Assembly (NCBI RefSeq): GCF_034555935.1
Contig: NZ_JAYDCJ010000003.1
Location: forward strand, 2,728,001 to 2,792,000
Origin: Marinobacter qingdaonensis
GTDB taxonomy: Bacteria; Pseudomonadota; Gammaproteobacteria; Pseudomonadales; Oleiphilaceae
Length of the DNA: 64,000 bases
Reading direction: 5' to 3'
A program made the translations under genes and the position numbers. A model generated the notes under the pieces. The model saw only the letters and a program-made list of their open reading frames with translations, was not told the origin of the DNA and searched no databases. Of this stretch, positions 45,394-55,717 are shown piece after piece. The first letter of the stretch is position 1, and every line of letters begins with the position of its first letter.

Positions 45394-46998
45394 ATGCGAC
45401 GTTGGAACGGCTGGGGTGACGACACCTTTAACCTGACACTGCCCTCGGATGGCCATCAGTTTCTGAGCGAACGGATTGGCGCCGGCCAACCCCTCGACGA
45501 TGCCACTCTGGAATCCGTGTGCGCGAAGGTGCCCCGCTCCCGCCTGCCCGAGGATCCAGCAATCGATGGGCTGATTGATACCGGCGCCGAAACCCGGGTC
45601 CGCCACGCCCGGGGCCAGAGCCTGGCCGACTGGCTGGCCATGCGCAGCGGCGACTTTGGCGTCTTTCCCGACGGGGTCGCCACGCCTTCCACCGGGGCCG
45701 AGGTTCGCCAGCTGCTGCAGTACGCCAGCCGCCACAACCTGCATCTGATCCCCTATGGCGGCGGCACCAGCGTGGCCGGCCACATCAACCCGGTCGAACT
45801 GGACCGGCCGATTCTGACCGTGAGTCTCAGCGCGATGAATCGCTTGCTGGACCTGGACCCGGACAGCCAGATCGCCACGTTCGGCGCGGGCACACCCGGC
45901 CCCCTGGTGGAATCCCAGCTTCGGGCCCACGGCTACACCCTGGGCCATTTCCCCCAGTCCTTCGAACTGTCGACGGTCGGGGGCTGGGTGGCCTCCCGCT
46001 CCAGCGGCCAGCAATCCCTTCGCTATGGCCGCATTGAGCAGCTGTTCGCCGGCGGCACCGTCGAGACCTTGAAAGGCACCCTGCAGATACCCACCATTCC
46101 CGCCTCCAGTGCCGGCCCGGACATCCGGGAGATCATCCTGGGCTCGGAAGGCCGCCTGGGACTGATCACCGAGGTCAAGGTCAGGATCAGTCCGTTGCCC
46201 GACCGGGAGAGCTTCCACGTGGTGTTCTTTCCCAGCTGGAGCCAGGCCCGAACGGCCTGCCGCAAGCTGGTCCAGAACCGCACCCAGTTGTCCATGTTGC
46301 GCCTGAGCAACGCGGTGGAAACCGAAACCCAACTGGCGCTGGCCGGTCATCCCCGCCTGATCGGCATGCTCGAATCCTTCCTGTCCCTGCGTGGCACCGG
46401 CGACGGCAAGTGCATGATGACCTTCGGCCTGACCGGCAGCCGGCACCAGTGCCGAAGCGCCTTGCGCGATGCACGCCGGATTTGCGCCGAGTACAAGGGC
46501 GTCTACACCGGCACCCGACTGGGCGCCAAGTGGGCCGAAAAACGCTTCACCATGCCCTACCTGCGGGAGGCCCTGTGGCAGCTCGGGTATGCCGTCGACA
46601 CCCTGGAGACCGCCACGGACTGGGACAACGTCGACAACCTGCTCGGGCGTATCGAAGACAGTCTCAGAACCGGACTGGCCGACCGCCAAGAAAGCACCCA
46701 CGTGTTTACCCACCTGTCCCATTTCTACGGCCAGGGGTGCAGCATCTACACCACCTACGTGTACCGGGTGGCGGACACCTATGAGGAAACCCTGGCCCGC
46801 TGGCAGGCCCTGAAGCACCAGACCTCCGAGGTGATCGTCCACAATGGCGGCACCATCAGTCACCAGCACGGCGTGGGCAAGGATCACGCCCCCTACCTGC
46901 CGGTGGAAAAGGGCGAGTTGGGGATGATGGCCCTGCGCTCCCTGTGCAAGAGCTTTGACCCGGACGCCCTGCTCAACCCGCAGACCCTGGTGGACTGA
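45394..46998 (+). CDS. FAD-binding oxidase, alkyl-DHAP-synthase-like
   Basis: The 534-residue protein has a PCMH FAD domain (RHNLHLIPYGGGTSVAGH, GHFPQSFELSTVGGWVASRSSGQQSLRYGRIEQL) and a C-terminal cap with VHNGGTISHQHGVGKDH. These match alkylglycerone-phosphate synthase and the bacterial homologues such as E. coli YgcU. The RRWNGWGD start is also an AGPS hallmark. The triple-His loop of eukaryotic AGPS reads SHQH here, so the middle His is Gln. It leads an operon with a GlpD-like dehydrogenase (3-base gap) and an FGGY kinase. Ether-lipid synthesis and oxidation of a hydroxy-acid are both open. Confidence 0.85.
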   Translation: MRRWNGWGDDTFNLTLPSDGHQFLSERIGAGQPLDDATLESVCAKVPRSRLPEDPAIDGLIDTGAETRVRHARGQSLADWLAMRSGDFGVFPDGVATPSTGAEVRQLLQYASRHNLHLIPYGGGTSVAGHINPVELDRPILTVSLSAMNRLLDLDPDSQIATFGAGTPGPLVESQLRAHGYTLGHFPQSFELSTVGGWVASRSSGQQSLRYGRIEQLFAGGTVETLKGTLQIPTIPASSAGPDIREIILGSEGRLGLITEVKVRISPLPDRESFHVVFFPSWSQARTACRKLVQNRTQLSMLRLSNAVETETQLALAGHPRLIGMLESFLSLRGTGDGKCMMTFGLTGSRHQCRSALRDARRICAEYKGVYTGTRLGAKWAEKRFTMPYLREALWQLGYAVDTLETATDWDNVDNLLGRIEDSLRTGLADRQESTHVFTHLSHFYGQGCSIYTTYVYRVADTYEETLARWQALKHQTSEVIVHNGGTISHQHGVGKDHAPYLPVEKGELGMMALRSLCKSFDPDALLNPQTLVD

Positions 46999-47000
46999 TC

Positions 47001-48608
47001 ATGACCGTGACCCGAGAGCAGAGCCTGGAAGCGTTACGGGCCGGGGCAGCGCCCTTCGACGTCATTGTGGTTGGGGGCGGCATCACCGGAGCCGGGGTCG
47101 CCCGGGAAGCGGCCGGCAGCGGCCTGCGCACCCTGCTGGTCGAGCAGAAGGATTTCGCCTGGGGCACCTCCAGCCGCTCCTCCAAGATGGTCCACGGTGG
47201 CCTTCGCTACCTGGGCAGCGGCCAATTCGGGCTGACCCAGGACGCGGTTCAGGAACGCCAGCGCCTGATGGCGGAAGCGCCAGGGCTGATCGAGCCGCTG
47301 CGGTTCGTGCTGCCGCATTATCACCGGCAGTTCCCGGGCCCGCGGCTGTTCCAGATGTTGCTTCGGGTCTACGACCGAATCGCCCGTGTGCGGTCGCGCC
47401 GGCTCCTGACCGCCGGTGAAAGCCTGCAATGGGTCCCCGGGTTGGCCCAGGACCGGCTGATGGGCGCCAGCGTGTTCACCGACGCGGTCACCGACGACGC
47501 CCGCCTGGTGCTGCGCATCCTGGCCGAGGCCCGTCGGGACGGCGCCCTCTGCCTGAACTACGTGAAAGCGCTTGAAGTTCAACGCGACACCGAGGGCCAG
47601 GTCACCGGTCTGCAGATCCAGCCGGAAGAATCCGACAGCCCCATGACCGTGGCTGGCCGACTGGTTATCAATGCCACCGGCGCCTGGGCGGGCGAGTTGC
47701 AACAAAACGCCGACGACCGGCAAACCATCCGTCCCCTGCGGGGCAGCCATCTGGTGCTGCCCTGGAAACGCCTGCCGGTGTCCTGTTCGGTGTCGCTGCT
47801 GCACCCGGACGACCGGCGCCCGGTGTTTGCTTTTCCCTGGCAAGGGACCACCGTGCTCGGGACCACCGATCTGGATCACCGCGAGTCGCTGGACCAGGAG
47901 CCCGCCATTAGCCAACCGGAAGTCGATTACCTGCTGCGCATCTGCGCCCGGCTTTTTCCCGGCAGCGACATTTCCGCCAAAGACATCCTGTCCACCTGGG
48001 CCGGCGTGCGTCCGGTCGTGTCCGATGGCGGCCCGAAGGCGCCGTCCAAGGAAAACCGGGAACATCAGCTGTGGAACGACAAGGGCCTGATCAGTATCGC
48101 CGGCGGCAAGCTCACCACCTTTCGGCTCATCGCCCGGGAAGCCCTGTATGCCGGGCTGGAGCCGTCCGGGTCGGAACGGCTGCGGGACGAAGACCGCCCG
48201 GTGTTCGCGGCGCAACCGTCGGCACCGCGCCCCACCGGCATCAGTCACCTTACCTGGCAGCGCCTGCAAGGCTATTACGGGCCAGAGCTGACCGAGGTCC
48301 TGGCCGCCGGCGACCATCAAGCGGTGTGCGCCGATCCGGCGGTCTGCGATCTGCTGTGGACCGAGCTGGCCTGGGCCTGCGGTCGCGAGGACGTCCGGCA
48401 TTTGGACGACCTGCTGCTGCGCCGAACCCGACTCGGACTCATCCTGCCCGATGGCGCCCACGATCTGATGTCGGAGTTGAAACAGCGCCTGCAACCAGTG
48501 CTCGGCTGGACCGATGACCAGTGGCAGCGGGAAGCCGACCGCTACCGGGCGATCTGGCAGCAGGCCTACAGCCTGCCGCTCCCCGCCACAGAGGGAGCGG
48601 AACGATGA
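47001..48608 (+). CDS. glpD: Glycerol-3-phosphate dehydrogenase/oxidase family (GlpD-like)
   Basis: The FAD motif VVGGGITGAGVAREAAGSGL is followed by the GlpD signature GTSSRSSKMVHGGLRYL. The C-terminal helical domain is also present (535 residues). GlpD oxidises glycerol-3-phosphate to DHAP and passes electrons to the quinone pool. The gene starts 3 bases after the AGPS-like gene and its TGA overlaps the ATG of the FGGY kinase (ATGA), so all three are one transcript. Whether it is the housekeeping GlpD or a specialised copy cannot be told here. Confidence 0.85.
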   Translation: MTVTREQSLEALRAGAAPFDVIVVGGGITGAGVAREAAGSGLRTLLVEQKDFAWGTSSRSSKMVHGGLRYLGSGQFGLTQDAVQERQRLMAEAPGLIEPLRFVLPHYHRQFPGPRLFQMLLRVYDRIARVRSRRLLTAGESLQWVPGLAQDRLMGASVFTDAVTDDARLVLRILAEARRDGALCLNYVKALEVQRDTEGQVTGLQIQPEESDSPMTVAGRLVINATGAWAGELQQNADDRQTIRPLRGSHLVLPWKRLPVSCSVSLLHPDDRRPVFAFPWQGTTVLGTTDLDHRESLDQEPAISQPEVDYLLRICARLFPGSDISAKDILSTWAGVRPVVSDGGPKAPSKENREHQLWNDKGLISIAGGKLTTFRLIAREALYAGLEPSGSERLRDEDRPVFAAQPSAPRPTGISHLTWQRLQGYYGPELTEVLAAGDHQAVCADPAVCDLLWTELAWACGREDVRHLDDLLLRRTRLGLILPDGAHDLMSELKQRLQPVLGWTDDQWQREADRYRAIWQQAYSLPLPATEGAER

Positions 48609-50164
48609 CCGGTGATTCCCTGATTCTGGCCATCGACAACGGCACCCAAAGCGTCCGCGCCCTGCTCTTCGACACCCGGGGCAATCTGGTGGGCAAGGGC
48701 AAACAGAACATCGAAGCCTATTTCTCGGACCAGCCCGGCTGGGCCGAGCAGCACCCCGCGTATTTCTGGGACAGCATCGGCCAGGCCTGCCAGAAACTCT
48801 GGGCCAGTACCGAAGCCACGCCCGGGCAGGTCGCCGGGGTGACCCTGACCACCCAGCGGGGCACCGTGGTCAATCTCGATGCTGACGGCCAGCCCCTGCG
48901 CCCGGCCATCATCTGGCTGGACCAACGCCACGCCCGGGTCGACCGCCCCTTGGGCGGCGCCTGGGGCTGGTTGTTCAAGCTGACCGGCCTGGAGGGCACC
49001 ATCAACCGGTTTCGGGAGAAAACCCAGGCTAACTGGATCTACCAGAACCAACCGGAGGTGTGGCAACAGACCCGGCATTTCCTGTTGCTGTCCGGCTACC
49101 TGACCTACCGACTGACCGGCCAGTTCCGGGATTCCACCGCCAGCCAGGTCGGTTACCTGCCGTTCGATTACCGCCGGCATCGCTGGGCCGGCCGACGGGA
49201 CTTCAAATGGCAGACCATGCCGGTCACCGCTGACATGCTGCCGGAACTGGTGGCACCGGGTGAATCCCTGGGGACCCTGACCGAAGCCGCCGCCCGGCAT
49301 CTGGGCCTTGCGGCCGGACTGCCGGTCATTGCCGCGGCCTCGGACAAGGCCTGCGAGGTACTTGGCTCCGGCGGCCTGTCGCCGGACATTGGCTGCATGA
49401 GCTACGGCACCACCGCTACCATCAACACCACCAGCCAACGCTACGTGGAGCCGATTCGCCTCATGCCGCCCTACCCGTCGGCGCGGCCCGGCCATTACTC
49501 CACGGAGGTCATGATCTACCGGGGCTTCTGGATGGTGAGCTGGTTCAAGCGGGAATTCGGGCTGCGGGAGCGGAAAATCGCCGAACAACGGGGCATCGAA
49601 CCGGAAGCGCTGTTCGACGAGCTGGTGCGCTCGGTACCCGCCGGCTCCATGGGCTTGATGCTGCAGCCCTACTGGTCGCCGGGTGTGCGCCAGCCCGGAC
49701 CGGAGGCGAAAGGCTCGATCATCGGGTTCGGGGACGTCCACACCCGCGCCCACATCTACCGGGCCATCCTGGAGGGGCTGGCGTACGCCTTGCGTGAGGG
49801 CCGGGAGAAGATCGAGAAGCGCACCGGCGTCCCGATCCGGACCCTGAGGGTTGCCGGCGGCGGGTCCCAGAGCGATGCCGCCATGCAGTTGACCGCGGAC
49901 GTTTTTGGGTTGCCGGCTGAGAGGCCCCACACCTACGAAACCTCCGGCCTGGGCGCCGCCATCGACGCAGCGGTCGGCCTGGGTTTACACCCGGATTTCG
50001 AAACCGCGGTCGCGGCCATGACCCGGGTGGGCAAGGTGTTCTACCCCCAACCCGAGACCCAGGCGCTGTACGACCGGCTGTACTCGGAGGTGTACCTGAA
50101 GATGTACCCGCAGCTGCGCCCGCTGTACCAGAAGATCCGCGAGATCACCGGCTACCCTGCGTAG
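48605..50164 (+). CDS. FGGY-family carbohydrate kinase
   Basis: The protein starts with the phosphate-1 loop LILAIDNGTQSVRALLFD, has RGTVVNLDADGQPLRPAIIWLDQRHAR, and the adenosine motif VAGGGSQSDAAMQLTADVFGLP. DNGTQS replaces DQGTTS of true glycerol kinase, so the substrate may be another polyol or keto-sugar. 519 residues, full length. It is coupled to the GlpD-like gene by a 4-base overlap. The E. coli YgcU (AGPS-like) and YgcE (FGGY) pairing is a known precedent of unknown substrate. Confidence 0.88.
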   Translation: MTGDSLILAIDNGTQSVRALLFDTRGNLVGKGKQNIEAYFSDQPGWAEQHPAYFWDSIGQACQKLWASTEATPGQVAGVTLTTQRGTVVNLDADGQPLRPAIIWLDQRHARVDRPLGGAWGWLFKLTGLEGTINRFREKTQANWIYQNQPEVWQQTRHFLLLSGYLTYRLTGQFRDSTASQVGYLPFDYRRHRWAGRRDFKWQTMPVTADMLPELVAPGESLGTLTEAAARHLGLAAGLPVIAAASDKACEVLGSGGLSPDIGCMSYGTTATINTTSQRYVEPIRLMPPYPSARPGHYSTEVMIYRGFWMVSWFKREFGLRERKIAEQRGIEPEALFDELVRSVPAGSMGLMLQPYWSPGVRQPGPEAKGSIIGFGDVHTRAHIYRAILEGLAYALREGREKIEKRTGVPIRTLRVAGGGSQSDAAMQLTADVFGLPAERPHTYETSGLGAAIDAAVGLGLHPDFETAVAAMTRVGKVFYPQPETQALYDRLYSEVYLKMYPQLRPLYQKIREITGYPA

Positions 50165-50206
50165 CCGGTGCCTCCTGGTCCCCGGTCCGCGCTATGGTCT
50201 AAGCGC

Positions 50207-51127
50207 TTAGCGCTTGGCCATCACCCGCCGTACCTGCTCCAGATTCTGGTTGGCCGCCACGTAGTAGCTCGGCGAGGCCTCGGTGGCATAGCGGAAGAAC
50301 CGCTCGGCGTCCTCAAGCTTGCCGGCATTCATGCAAATGTAACCCACCACATTCAGGGCCTCCGCCTTGGTCATGACTTCGGTCAGGGCATCCAGGGCTT
50401 CATCATACCGTTCCTGCCGGGCGTAGAGTTGCCCCAGGTTTTGCCAGGCTTTCTTGTACCGGGGGTCGATGTTCAGTGTCGCCAGGTAAGCCCGCTCCGC
50501 CAGGTTCCAGCGCCCCGCCAGGTAGTGGGAGTAGCCCAGGTTGTTCTGAATGCGCGCACTCAGGGGCGACAGGCGCAGGGCATTTTCGTAATGCACGCTG
50601 GCCTGGCCGAATTCGCCCCGCAGATCGGCCAGAATACCCAGGGCATTGTGGGCCCGCCCCAGGGTCTCATTCAGGCTGACCGCCTGCTCCAGCACGATCC
50701 TGGCCTGCTCCGGTTGCCGGATCTGCATCAGCACCAGGCCCATGCCCTCAAGCGAACGTGAGTGCTCGGGATCCCGCTCCAGGGCCTTCTGGAAGGCGCT
50801 GTGCGCCTTGGTCAGCTCGCCCTTCTGCAGGTTGATGCTGCCAATCTTGTAGAACACCTCGGCGTTATCCGGCTCCAGCTCCAGGGTCCGGATGTACTCG
50901 AAGATCGCCTGGTCCGGTTCGCCCCGCGCCAGCGCGGAGTCGCCCCGGGCAATGCCCTCTTCCGCCGAGCCGATGGGCATCAGCGTCGAAAACGTCAGCT
51001 CCGACTTGCCGCTGTACAGGCCCGAGTAATCCTTGCCCGCCGGCGTCGGATTGGACGCACAACCGACCATCACGGCCAGTGTCATGGCCACACCTGTTCC
51101 CTTTACCACCCGAATACATCCGTTCAT
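50207..51127 (-). CDS. tadD: Tad locus TPR lipoprotein TadD
   Basis: A lipobox gives Cys23 (MTLAVMVGCASN). About six tetratricopeptide repeats follow (for example AEVFYKIGSINLQKGELTKAHSAFQKALERDPEHSRSLEGMG). TadD is a TPR lipoprotein thought to help secretin assembly in the outer membrane. It is the last gene of the Tad run; the gap after tadC is 53 bases. Confidence 0.88.
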   Translation of the reverse strand: MNGCIRVVKGTGVAMTLAVMVGCASNPTPAGKDYSGLYSGKSELTFSTLMPIGSAEEGIARGDSALARGEPDQAIFEYIRTLELEPDNAEVFYKIGSINLQKGELTKAHSAFQKALERDPEHSRSLEGMGLVLMQIRQPEQARIVLEQAVSLNETLGRAHNALGILADLRGEFGQASVHYENALRLSPLSARIQNNLGYSHYLAGRWNLAERAYLATLNIDPRYKKAWQNLGQLYARQERYDEALDALTEVMTKAEALNVVGYICMNAGKLEDAERFFRYATEASPSYYVAANQNLEQVRRVMAKR

Positions 51128-51180
51128 TGGGTGTTACTCCTTTTACCAGTTAATGTCGTGTGTCGCCGTCGTAATCCGGC

Positions 51181-52140
51181 CTAGCCCTTGAAGTGGTCAA
51201 GCAAGCCGACGATCGCGGGGCCGATGGCCACCACGAAGAACGCCGGGAACATGCACAGCACCAGGGGGAAAATCAGTTTGGTGGAGATCTTTCCAGCCTC
51301 CTCTTCGGCTTTCTGCATCCGCTTGTCGCGAAACTCCTCAGAGTAGATCCGCAGTGAGTCGGCGATGCTGGTACCGAAACGCAGGCTCTGGCTGAGCAGG
51401 GTCACCAGGCCCGCAATGGCCTCCAGGCCAGTACGGTCGGCCAGGTTGCGCAGTGCCTCCGCCCGCTCCACTCCGGCTCGCATCTCCGCGTTGACCAGGG
51501 CGAATTCCTGGGCCAGTTCCGGATGACCCACGGAGATTTCGTCCGCGACCCGCTGCATCGCCGGTTTCAGGCCAAACCCCGCCTCGGTGCAGACCACCAG
51601 CAGGTCAAGGGCGTCGGGAAAGCCGTTGTACAACAGGCGCTGGCGCCGCTTGATCAGCTTGGACAGCACGAAGTTGGGTGCACCGACTCCGACCAGAACG
51701 GCGATGGCCGCCGCCTGCAGGGTTTGCTCGGACGTCAGCCCCGGAATCCAGTTGATCGTCAGCAAAACCAGCACCGGCAAGCCGATGAACAGCAGGGTCT
51801 TGATGGCGTAGAAGGTCGGCAGTGCGTTGTCGCCGCGGAAACCGGCGTGTATCAGCCGCTCCTTGGTGCGGCTGCGCTCCCCCGCTTTTTTCGGCAGCAC
51901 AAACGGTGCGACCTTTCCGGCCAGCAGCACCATGGCGCCGGGTTTCCGGTTTTCCGTCTCAGCACCGGAACCCACCACCGATTGCAGCCGCTCCCGAACC
52001 GGGTTGAATACCGTCGAGATCAGGAAGATGCCGGCCAGCCCGACGCAGAACACCGCCGCGCCCATGAGCGACACGAACACCCATTCGGCCAGCTCCGGGT
52101 TCTGGAGCGTGGCGTTCAGCAATCCCATCAAATAGTCCAT
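51181..52140 (-). CDS. tadC: Tad pilus inner-membrane protein TadC
   Basis: 319 residues with an N-terminal helix (WVFVSLMGAAVFCVGLAGIFL), a cytoplasmic GspF-like domain (DLLVVCTEAGFGLKPAMQRVADEISVGHPELAQEFALVNAEMRAG) and two C-terminal helices. TadB and TadC form the inner-membrane platform. It lies 12 bases downstream of tadB. Confidence 0.93.
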   Translation of the reverse strand: MDYLMGLLNATLQNPELAEWVFVSLMGAAVFCVGLAGIFLISTVFNPVRERLQSVVGSGAETENRKPGAMVLLAGKVAPFVLPKKAGERSRTKERLIHAGFRGDNALPTFYAIKTLLFIGLPVLVLLTINWIPGLTSEQTLQAAAIAVLVGVGAPNFVLSKLIKRRQRLLYNGFPDALDLLVVCTEAGFGLKPAMQRVADEISVGHPELAQEFALVNAEMRAGVERAEALRNLADRTGLEAIAGLVTLLSQSLRFGTSIADSLRIYSEEFRDKRMQKAEEEAGKISTKLIFPLVLCMFPAFFVVAIGPAIVGLLDHFKG

Positions 52141-52152
52141 GGCGTTTCTCCT

Positions 52153-53136
52153 TTACACCTTGAGGTTGAGGATCCGTTTGATCCAGAACACCCCAACAAC
52201 GATTAACCCCAGGGCAATCATGACGATGTCAGCGCCACGGGTACTCTCCGTGAGCATGGGCATGTAGTCCGGGTTGATCAGGGAAATCAGCACAAACAGC
52301 GCGAAGGGCGTCAGGGTCAGTACCCAGGCGGATATCCGGCCCTCGGCCGACAGGGTGCGGACCTTGCGCTGGAACCGGAACCGGCCCCGAATGACGGCCG
52401 CAATCTTCTCCAGCACCTCCGCCAGGTTGCCACCCGCCTCCCGCTGCACCAGCACGGCGGTGATCAACGCCATCACCAGGATGCTGGGCACGCGCTGCAG
52501 CAAGCCCATGAGCGCGGTACGGACGTCGCCACCGTAATTGATCTCGTTAAAGGTGATCTGGAATTCCTCGCCCACCGGTTTCGGCATTTCCGCCGACACC
52601 AGGCGAATGGCTTCCACGAACGGGTGCCCGGCGCGCAAGGCCCGGATGATGACGTCCACCACATCCGGCAATTGCTCCTCTATCCGTGCGATCCGCTCCG
52701 CCCGTTTTCTTCGGATGTACAGGAAGGGCAGGATCAGGCCCACCGGTGCCGCCAGCAGCGGCACCCAGTAGACCTTGTTGAAGTTCCAGGCGATGGCTCC
52801 CAGCACTGTCGCCAGGACGATGGCGAGCAGGACCACCTTGTAGGCCGCGGTCTTCAATCCGCTCTGGGCGATCAGGTTACGGAGCGGTTCGAGCACCACG
52901 GAGAATTCCAGCCGTTTTTCCAGGGGGCTGAGATGCTTGCTGTAATGCTCACGCAGCAGGGAGACCCGCTGCTGGTTCTCCGACTCCGACACCAGGGTTT
53001 TCATGCGTCGCTTCATGCGTCTTCGGGCACTTCGGCTCTCGCCAAAGACCGGAATAACCAGCCCCTGGGACAGCAGGAACACCGCGGTGAACACCAAGGC
53101 GACGAACACCCAGAGATTGTCTCCCAACGTTTCCAT
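52153..53136 (-). CDS. tadB: Tad pilus inner-membrane protein TadB
   Basis: 327 residues with N-terminal helices, the GspF-like cytoplasmic region (LPDVVDVIIRALRAGHPFVEAIRLVSAEMPKPVGEEFQITFNEINYGGDVRTALMGLLQRVP) and C-terminal membrane segments. It starts 3 bases after the tadA stop and partners TadC and the TadA ATPase. Confidence 0.93.
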   Translation of the reverse strand: METLGDNLWVFVALVFTAVFLLSQGLVIPVFGESRSARRRMKRRMKTLVSESENQQRVSLLREHYSKHLSPLEKRLEFSVVLEPLRNLIAQSGLKTAAYKVVLLAIVLATVLGAIAWNFNKVYWVPLLAAPVGLILPFLYIRRKRAERIARIEEQLPDVVDVIIRALRAGHPFVEAIRLVSAEMPKPVGEEFQITFNEINYGGDVRTALMGLLQRVPSILVMALITAVLVQREAGGNLAEVLEKIAAVIRGRFRFQRKVRTLSAEGRISAWVLTLTPFALFVLISLINPDYMPMLTESTRGADIVMIALGLIVVGVFWIKRILNLKV

Positions 53137-53139
53137 GGC

Positions 53140-54501
53140 TCAGCCCTCCCAGTCCGGGTTGTACAGCGACAGCGGCAGCTCGATCCCCCGCTGCTGAAGG
53201 TGTTCGTGGAACCGGGGCACGATGCCGGTGGCCACGTAGTTACCGACCACCATGCCGTCCTCATCCTTGCCACGACGCTTGAAGGCGAACAGCTCGGACA
53301 TGGTGATCACATCGCCTTCCATGCCATTGATTTCCTGCACACTGATCAGCCGCCGCACCCCGTCCTCCTGGCGCTCTACCTGCAACACCACATCGATGGC
53401 AGAGGCAATCTGGTTGCGGATGGCCCGGATCGGCATTCCAGCGCTGGCCATGGCCACCATGTTCTCGATCCGGGTCAGCGCATCGCGCGGGGAGTTGGCG
53501 TGCAGGGTGGTCATGGAGCCGTCGTGGCCGGTATTCATGGCCTGCAGCATGTCCAGGGCCTCGGTGCCGCGCACCTCGCCGACAATGATCCGGTCCGGCC
53601 GCATCCGGAGGCTGTTGCGCACCAGGTCGCGCTGGGTCACCTCGCCCTTGCTTTCAATGTTCGGTGGCCGGGTTTCCAGGCGGGCCACATGGGGCTGTTG
53701 CAGCTGCAACTCGGCCGAGTCCTCAATGGTGACAATGCGCTCGTTATGGGGAATGAACCCCGACATCACGTTGAGCAAGGTGGTTTTACCCGAACCGGTG
53801 CCGCCCGAGATCAGCACGTTCATCCGGCCCCGGACAATGGCATCGAGCAGGTTGGCGATGGGCTCGGTCAGGGTGTGCTTCTCGATCAACGCATCCACCG
53901 TCAGCCGGCCAATGGAGAAGCGCCGAATGGACAGCAGTGGTCCATCCACCGCCAGCGGCGGGATGATGGCGTTGACCCGGGAGCCGTCCTGCAGGCGCGC
54001 GTCCACCATCGGGGAGGATTCGTCGATCCGGCGGCCGACGCTGGAGACTATGCGGTCGATCACGTTCATCAAATGGGAGTCGCTGCTGAAACTGACATCG
54101 ACCCGTTGCAGCTTACCGTTGCGCTCGACGTAGACATTGTCGAATCCGTTCACCAGGATGTCGGCGATGCTCTTGTCCGCCAGCAAGGGCTCCAGGGGCC
54201 CCAGGCCCAGGATGTCGTCGAGGATCTGTTTCAGCACCTTCTGCCGGGAATTCAGGCTCAGGGGCACCGAGTCCTCGTTCATCATCTGCTGGCCGATGGC
54301 CAGGATCTGGCTTTCCGCCTCGGCCCGCCCCAGGGTGCTGATGAGCGACAGGTCGAGCACCTTCATCAGTTTCTTACGCAAGGCGTTCTTGCAAAGACGT
54401 TCCTGTTCTTCTTCCACCCGCCGCGCCTGTTCGACATCGTGGCGCTGGCCGTTGACCCCGAAACGGGCCAGGGACGGTTCATTCATTCCATTGGTATTCA
54501 T
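53140..54501 (-). CDS. tadA: Tad pilus ATPase TadA (CpaF)
   Basis: From ATG 54501 the protein has 453 residues with Walker A GGTGSGKT at 233-240, [38 protein letters not shown] holding Walker B and the His box. It powers pilus extension and, in some Tad systems, retraction. An upstream ATG at 54576 would overlap tadZ and was not chosen. The tadZ stop lies 10 bases upstream of the start. Confidence 0.95.
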   Translation of the reverse strand: MNTNGMNEPSLARFGVNGQRHDVEQARRVEEEQERLCKNALRKKLMKVLDLSLISTLGRAEAESQILAIGQQMMNEDSVPLSLNSRQKVLKQILDDILGLGPLEPLLADKSIADILVNGFDNVYVERNGKLQRVDVSFSSDSHLMNVIDRIVSSVGRRIDESSPMVDARLQDGSRVNAIIPPLAVDGPLLSIRRFSIGRLTVDALIEKHTLTEPIANLLDAIVRGRMNVLISGGTGSGKTTLLNVMSGFIPHNERIVTIEDSAELQLQQPHVARLETRPPNIESKGEVTQRDLVRNSLRMRPDRIIVGEVRGTEALDMLQAMNTGHDGSMTTLHANSPRDALTRIENMVAMASAGMPIRAIRNQIASAIDVVLQVERQEDGVRRLISVQEINGMEGDVITMSELFAFKRRGKDEDGMVVGNYVATGIVPRFHEHLQQRGIELPLSLYNPDWEG

Positions 54502-54511
54502 CGCATCCACC

Positions 54512-55693
54512 TCATGTACGGGCCAGTTTGCGCAGCACTCGGCCAAGTCCGAATCCGCTCTCGACCTTCTTGCCACTCAGGCTTTCCGCCAGACTCACGA
54601 CACTGCGGCTGACCGGAGATGACGGTGCAAACTCCAGTAGCGGCGTGCCCAGATTGGCGCTCTCCGCAACCTTGGCGAAATCGTTGGGAATGCAGACCAC
54701 ATCCTCGATTTCCAGGGTCTTGCGGATGTCGGTAACATCCAGGTCCAGACGTTTTTCCCAACGGTTCACCACCACTTTCATCCTTTGTGGCGCGATGCCC
54801 AGGTAGGTAGTCAGGTACCGGACCATCTGGCGGGCATCCTGGATGTGGGCGATGCTCTGCTGCACCACCAGCAGGATGGTGTCGGCGGACTCCAGCACCA
54901 CGCCGGCCACCGGGTCGATCTGCCGCGGCAGGTCGGCCACCACGTAGTCGTAGCCGGTGCGCACCACGCCGATCATCTTCTTGAGCTGCCCCTCGTCAAT
55001 GTCGCCCGGAACAATGAGCTGCTGGGAGGTATCGCCCAGAATGTGGAGGCCACTCTTGTGCTTGAGCATGTGGCCCTCAAGAGCCACCGCGTCCATGCTG
55101 TCGGACCGGACAATGGCATCAATCAGGCCGCCGTCGGCGGGCAGATCGAACAGCGATGACAGGTGGCCGAACTGGAAATCCAGGTCCAGCAGCGCCACCC
55201 GCTGTTCGAGCCGGTCCGCCAGGCTGTGCGCCAGGGTGGCAGCGATGATGCTGGCGCCAGACCCGCCCTTGGCGTTGATCACTGCGGTCAGGGGCGCACA
55301 GCGAATGCCGGCGTCAGCCTGGGCGCCCTCGGCGATGCGCTTCAGGGACGAGCGGAGCTCGTACTCCGGCACCGGCAGACTGAAGTAGTCCCGCGCCCCC
55401 ACCTGCATGGCCATGCGCATGACGGCGGTATTCTCCGGGCCCACCACAATGGTCGGCGGGCGGCGCGCGGCCGGGCGTTGATCCAGGGCCCGGAGCTCCT
55501 CCTCCCAGGCCTTGGTCACACAGAAGATCAGGGTTTCCGGTGGCTCCGGAAGGTTCAACAGCGGGTCCGGATTACCGGAGGTGATGTGTCTGAGGCTCAG
55601 AATGTGCGAGGTTCCGCTGACCAGCACCTTTTCCAGTTCCGATAGTTGGCTGGCGTCGCGACCAGCCAGAAGCACTCTCATTGTGGGGATCAT
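54512..55693 (-). CDS. tadZ: Tad localisation ATPase TadZ (CpaE)
   Basis: 393 residues: an atypical receiver-like N-terminal domain ([18 protein letters not shown] ... [25 protein letters not shown]) and a ParA/MinD-like ATPase with a deviant Walker A ([21 protein letters not shown]) and [17 protein letters not shown]. TadZ marks the site of Tad assembly at the pole. Its stop precedes tadA by 10 bases. Confidence 0.93.
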   Translation of the reverse strand: MIPTMRVLLAGRDASQLSELEKVLVSGTSHILSLRHITSGNPDPLLNLPEPPETLIFCVTKAWEEELRALDQRPAARRPPTIVVGPENTAVMRMAMQVGARDYFSLPVPEYELRSSLKRIAEGAQADAGIRCAPLTAVINAKGGSGASIIAATLAHSLADRLEQRVALLDLDFQFGHLSSLFDLPADGGLIDAIVRSDSMDAVALEGHMLKHKSGLHILGDTSQQLIVPGDIDEGQLKKMIGVVRTGYDYVVADLPRQIDPVAGVVLESADTILLVVQQSIAHIQDARQMVRYLTTYLGIAPQRMKVVVNRWEKRLDLDVTDIRKTLEIEDVVCIPNDFAKVAESANLGTPLLEFAPSSPVSRSVVSLAESLSGKKVESGFGLGRVLRKLART

Positions 55694-55717
55694 AACGCTC
55701 TCCTCATCCCTGCTATG

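Noticed and set aside
47034..48494. 486-codon minus-strand frame opposite glpD
   Set aside because: No ribosome site or domain; antisense to a complete GlpD-like protein.
52624..54612. 662-codon plus-strand frame opposite tadB and tadA
   Set aside because: Composition is that of a shadow frame and the minus strand has well-defined Tad genes.
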